From Peptoniphilus sp. (GTDB taxonomy: Bacteria > Bacillota > Clostridia > Tissierellales > Peptoniphilaceae), in contig JASBZH010000065.1 of NCBI GenBank assembly GCA_029983555.1, positions 1-5,880 on the forward strand: a DNA stretch of 5,880 nucleotides, read 5' to 3'. Shown piece by piece: positions 3,778 through 5,880 of the stretch (its first letter is position 1; each line of letters opens with the position of its first letter). The notes below the pieces were generated by a model. That model saw only the letters and a program-made list of their open reading frames with translations, did no database searches and had not been told where the DNA came from. Position numbers and translations under genes: made by a program.

Positions 3778-5832
3778 ATGAAAAAATTTACTAAATTTAT
3801 ATCACATCATCCCAAGTTTATATTTCTGGTAATGACAATACTGCTCATACCAGCCTTTATCGGCTATAAACTTACGGGAGTAAATTATGACATTTTGAGT
3901 TATTTGCCTAACGATTTAAAATCGACACAAGGTCAAACTATCTTGGATAAAGATTTTAAAAATGCGGCTACAGGAATGCTTATATTAGAAGGAAGTGATC
4001 ATGAAGCTGAACTTTTGCGAGATCAAATCTTAAAAATTGACGGAGTTGAAGATGTCATTTCAAAATCTTCAACAGTTGGAAACATGATTCCAGAAGAATT
4101 TTTACCAGATGATATAAAGGATGTATTTTATGCTGATGGCTCAACACTTATGATAGTAAAATTTAGCGAGTCTTCATCATCATTTACTACTATGTCTGCC
4201 ATAGATAAGATAAGAAATTTATCTTCTCCGCCAAAATATCTCAGTGGTATATCTTCACTAGTTAAAGATACAAAAGATTTAATGGATAAAGAAACTCCAA
4301 TATATGTTGTATTGGCAGTTGTTCTTGGACTTATAATTTTATCACTTACAAATGAGTCGACAATAATTCCTTTTGTATTTATCGTGACGATTGGCTACGC
4401 AGTTTTGTATAATTTTGGAACGAATGTATTTCTGGGAGAAATTTCGTATATCACAAAGGCGATTGCAGCAGTTTTGCAACTTGCCGTAACTATGGACTAT
4501 TCAATTTTCTTATATCACAGATATGTAGAGGAAAAGAAGAAAATTGATGATAAAAACGATGCGATGGATCTTGCCATTCAAGAGACAATTTCATCCTTAT
4601 TCGCATCTTCACTTACTACTTTTGCAGGATTTTTAGTTTTAATCTTGATGAGACTTGGGCTTGGCAAGGACATTGGACTTGTAATGAGTAAAGGGGTTTT
4701 AATCGGACTTCTTTCAACAGTAATTCTCTTGCCAGCAATGCTCTTACTCGTGGAAAAACTAACTACAAGATTTAATCACAAAGTAATGCTTCCATCTTTT
4801 GATAGGCTTGCAGAATTTAATATAAAACATTCTAAGACACTTGTGATAATCTTTATTGCACTATTTATTCCGGCAATGTTTGGTTCTATAAATACAAAGT
4901 TATATTACAACTTGGATAGATCCTTACCTCAAGATCTTGATTCTATAGTTTCACTTAACAAGATGAAAAAAGATTATGATATGGCGACAACTCACTTTAT
5001 AGTAGTTAAAGATGATCTTTCCAATTCTTCACTAAATGGACTTATAGATGGAATAAAAGAAATCGAAGGCATAAATTCAGTCTTGAGTACAAATTCTGTA
5101 ACTGGAGTGACTATGCCACAGGAATTTTTGCCAGATAAAGTTCGCGATAACTTCGCAAAAAACGGATACCAAATGATAATGGCAAATTCAAAATATCAAA
5201 CTGCATCTCCAGAAGTTAAAGAGCAAATTGAAAGCATGAGAGATGTAATAGATAAATACGACAGTGATGGATATCTTACAGGCGAAGCAGTTTTGACAGA
5301 CGACTTAACTGTTATATCTGATCAAGACTTTAAAATGGTAAATATTGCTTCTATTGCAATTGTATTTGTAATTATCGCCATAGTATTTAAATCACTTGGT
5401 ATACCAATAGTGCTAATTGCTGCAATTGAACTTGCAATTCAAATAAACATGGGTATACCTTTCTATCTAAATCACACAATACCATTTATAACTTCAATTA
5501 TAATTGGTGTAATACAACTGGGTTCTACTATTGACTACTCAATTTTACTGACAAACAGATTTTTATCTGAGTACGAGGAGAAAAAAGATGTAAATGAATC
5601 TTTGGGAGTAGCAGTTAAGGAAACTTCAAAATCAATTGTCACATCAGCCCTTTCATTTATGGCTGCGACAATTGGGGTCGGCATATATTCAAAGATGGAA
5701 ATAGTTTCAACAATATGTACCTTCCTTGCAAGAGGTGCAATCATAAGTATGGCAGTAATAATATTCTTGCTACCTGCCCTAATATCAGTAACTTTTCCAT
5801 TTATTAAAAAGACTACTAAAGGTTTAAATTAA
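3778..5832 (+). CDS. MMPL/RND-superfamily exporter
   Basis: This 684-aa membrane protein has the RND layout in two repeated halves. TM1 lies at about 12-32, followed by an extracytoplasmic domain at about 33-172 and TM2-6 at about 174-327. TM7 is at about 352-369, with a second outside domain at about 370-518 and TM8-12 at about 519-672. The halves still resemble each other: IPEEFLPDDIKDVF (104-117) against MPQEFLPDKVRDNF (446-459), and TMDYSIFLYHRY (238-249) against TIDYSILLTNRF (584-595). The Asp-Tyr pairs (Asp240, Asp586) fall in TM4 and TM10, where RND-type pumps carry proton-relay residues. At this length it is a compact MMPL-like protein, as in Gram-positive bacteria, without the large AcrB docking domain. 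I chose the ATG at 3778: weak SD AGAG (3767-3770) lies 7 nt upstream, and translational coupling to tetR (9-bp gap) is likely. A GTG at 3772 would add two residues but sits too close to any SD. Substrate unknown; a lipid, drug or other amphiphile is plausible. Confidence 0.9.
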   Translation: MKKFTKFISHHPKFIFLVMTILLIPAFIGYKLTGVNYDILSYLPNDLKSTQGQTILDKDFKNAATGMLILEGSDHEAELLRDQILKIDGVEDVISKSSTVGNMIPEEFLPDDIKDVFYADGSTLMIVKFSESSSSFTTMSAIDKIRNLSSPPKYLSGISSLVKDTKDLMDKETPIYVVLAVVLGLIILSLTNESTIIPFVFIVTIGYAVLYNFGTNVFLGEISYITKAIAAVLQLAVTMDYSIFLYHRYVEEKKKIDDKNDAMDLAIQETISSLFASSLTTFAGFLVLILMRLGLGKDIGLVMSKGVLIGLLSTVILLPAMLLLVEKLTTRFNHKVMLPSFDRLAEFNIKHSKTLVIIFIALFIPAMFGSINTKLYYNLDRSLPQDLDSIVSLNKMKKDYDMATTHFIVVKDDLSNSSLNGLIDGIKEIEGINSVLSTNSVTGVTMPQEFLPDKVRDNFAKNGYQMIMANSKYQTASPEVKEQIESMRDVIDKYDSDGYLTGEAVLTDDLTVISDQDFKMVNIASIAIVFVIIAIVFKSLGIPIVLIAAIELAIQINMGIPFYLNHTIPFITSIIIGVIQLGSTIDYSILLTNRFLSEYEEKKDVNESLGVAVKETSKSIVTSALSFMAATIGVGIYSKMEIVSTICTFLARGAIISMAVIIFLLPALISVTFPFIKKTTKGLN

Positions 5833-5845
5833 GACCAGCTATTAA

Positions 5846-5880
5846 ATGTCAATAGATAATTTTAAGGTTTATCGCATTTG
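5846..5880 (+). CDS. Possible 5' end of a further gene, cut by window edge
   Basis: An ATG 13 bp after the exporter stop opens a frame reading MSIDNFKVYRI to the end of the window with no stop. The opening resembles the first residues of some LysR-type regulators (xxIDxFKVFxxV), but 11 residues are far too few to claim this. No clear Shine-Dalgarno is seen upstream and no terminator lies between it and the exporter gene. Confidence 0.3.
   Translation, partial: MSIDNFKVYRI

Noticed and set aside
5535..5744. 69-codon minus-strand open frame inside the exporter gene
   Set aside because: Antisense to the conserved second-half TM10-TM12 region; no supporting start signals.

Overview
The window is very AT-rich chromosomal DNA from what looks like a low-GC anaerobic bacterium. 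Likely groups are Bacillota of the Clostridia/Tissierellia type (Gram-positive anaerobic cocci such as Peptoniphilus, Anaerococcus or Parvimonas), with Fusobacterium as a weaker alternative. The basis is codon use (AGA, AAA, ATA and TTA preferred), strong GGAGG ribosome binding sites, use of a TTG start, and a fermentative amino-acid gene, methionine gamma-lyase. The species cannot be fixed from the sequence alone. There is no sign of phage, insertion sequence, CRISPR array, tRNA or rRNA.

Layout: two gene pairs diverge from an AT-rich control region at about 2728-3189. Leftward (minus strand) run a NhaC-family sodium-coupled antiporter/transporter (1351-2727) and then a pyridoxal-phosphate methionine gamma-lyase (75-1277). 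The gap between them is 73 bp, and a good intrinsic terminator follows at 8-34. Rightward (plus strand) run a TetR-family repressor (3190-3768, TTG start) and, 9 bp later, a 12-helix MMPL/RND-type exporter (3778-5832). A possible next gene begins at 5846 and runs off the window.

How the genes may work together: the leftward pair looks like a sulfur-amino-acid catabolism unit. The lyase splits methionine (and probably homocysteine or cysteine) to a thiol, ammonia and a 2-keto acid. The NhaC-type carrier may move methionine or a product, or may simply exchange sodium for protons. The rightward pair is a classic self-regulated efflux operon. Two copies of the palindrome TGAACA-N-TGTTCA flank the tetR promoter, one on the -35 hexamer and one just after the predicted transcription start.

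The divergent intergenic region holds the least explained material. It has a near-consensus leftward promoter that would give nhaC a leader of about 265 nt. It also has a nine-base motif present three times, two copies of which form an 11-bp long-range inverted repeat in that leader, and a cre-like dyad centred on CG. No known riboswitch was recognised there. I see no clearly novel multi-gene system; the most interesting points are regulatory.
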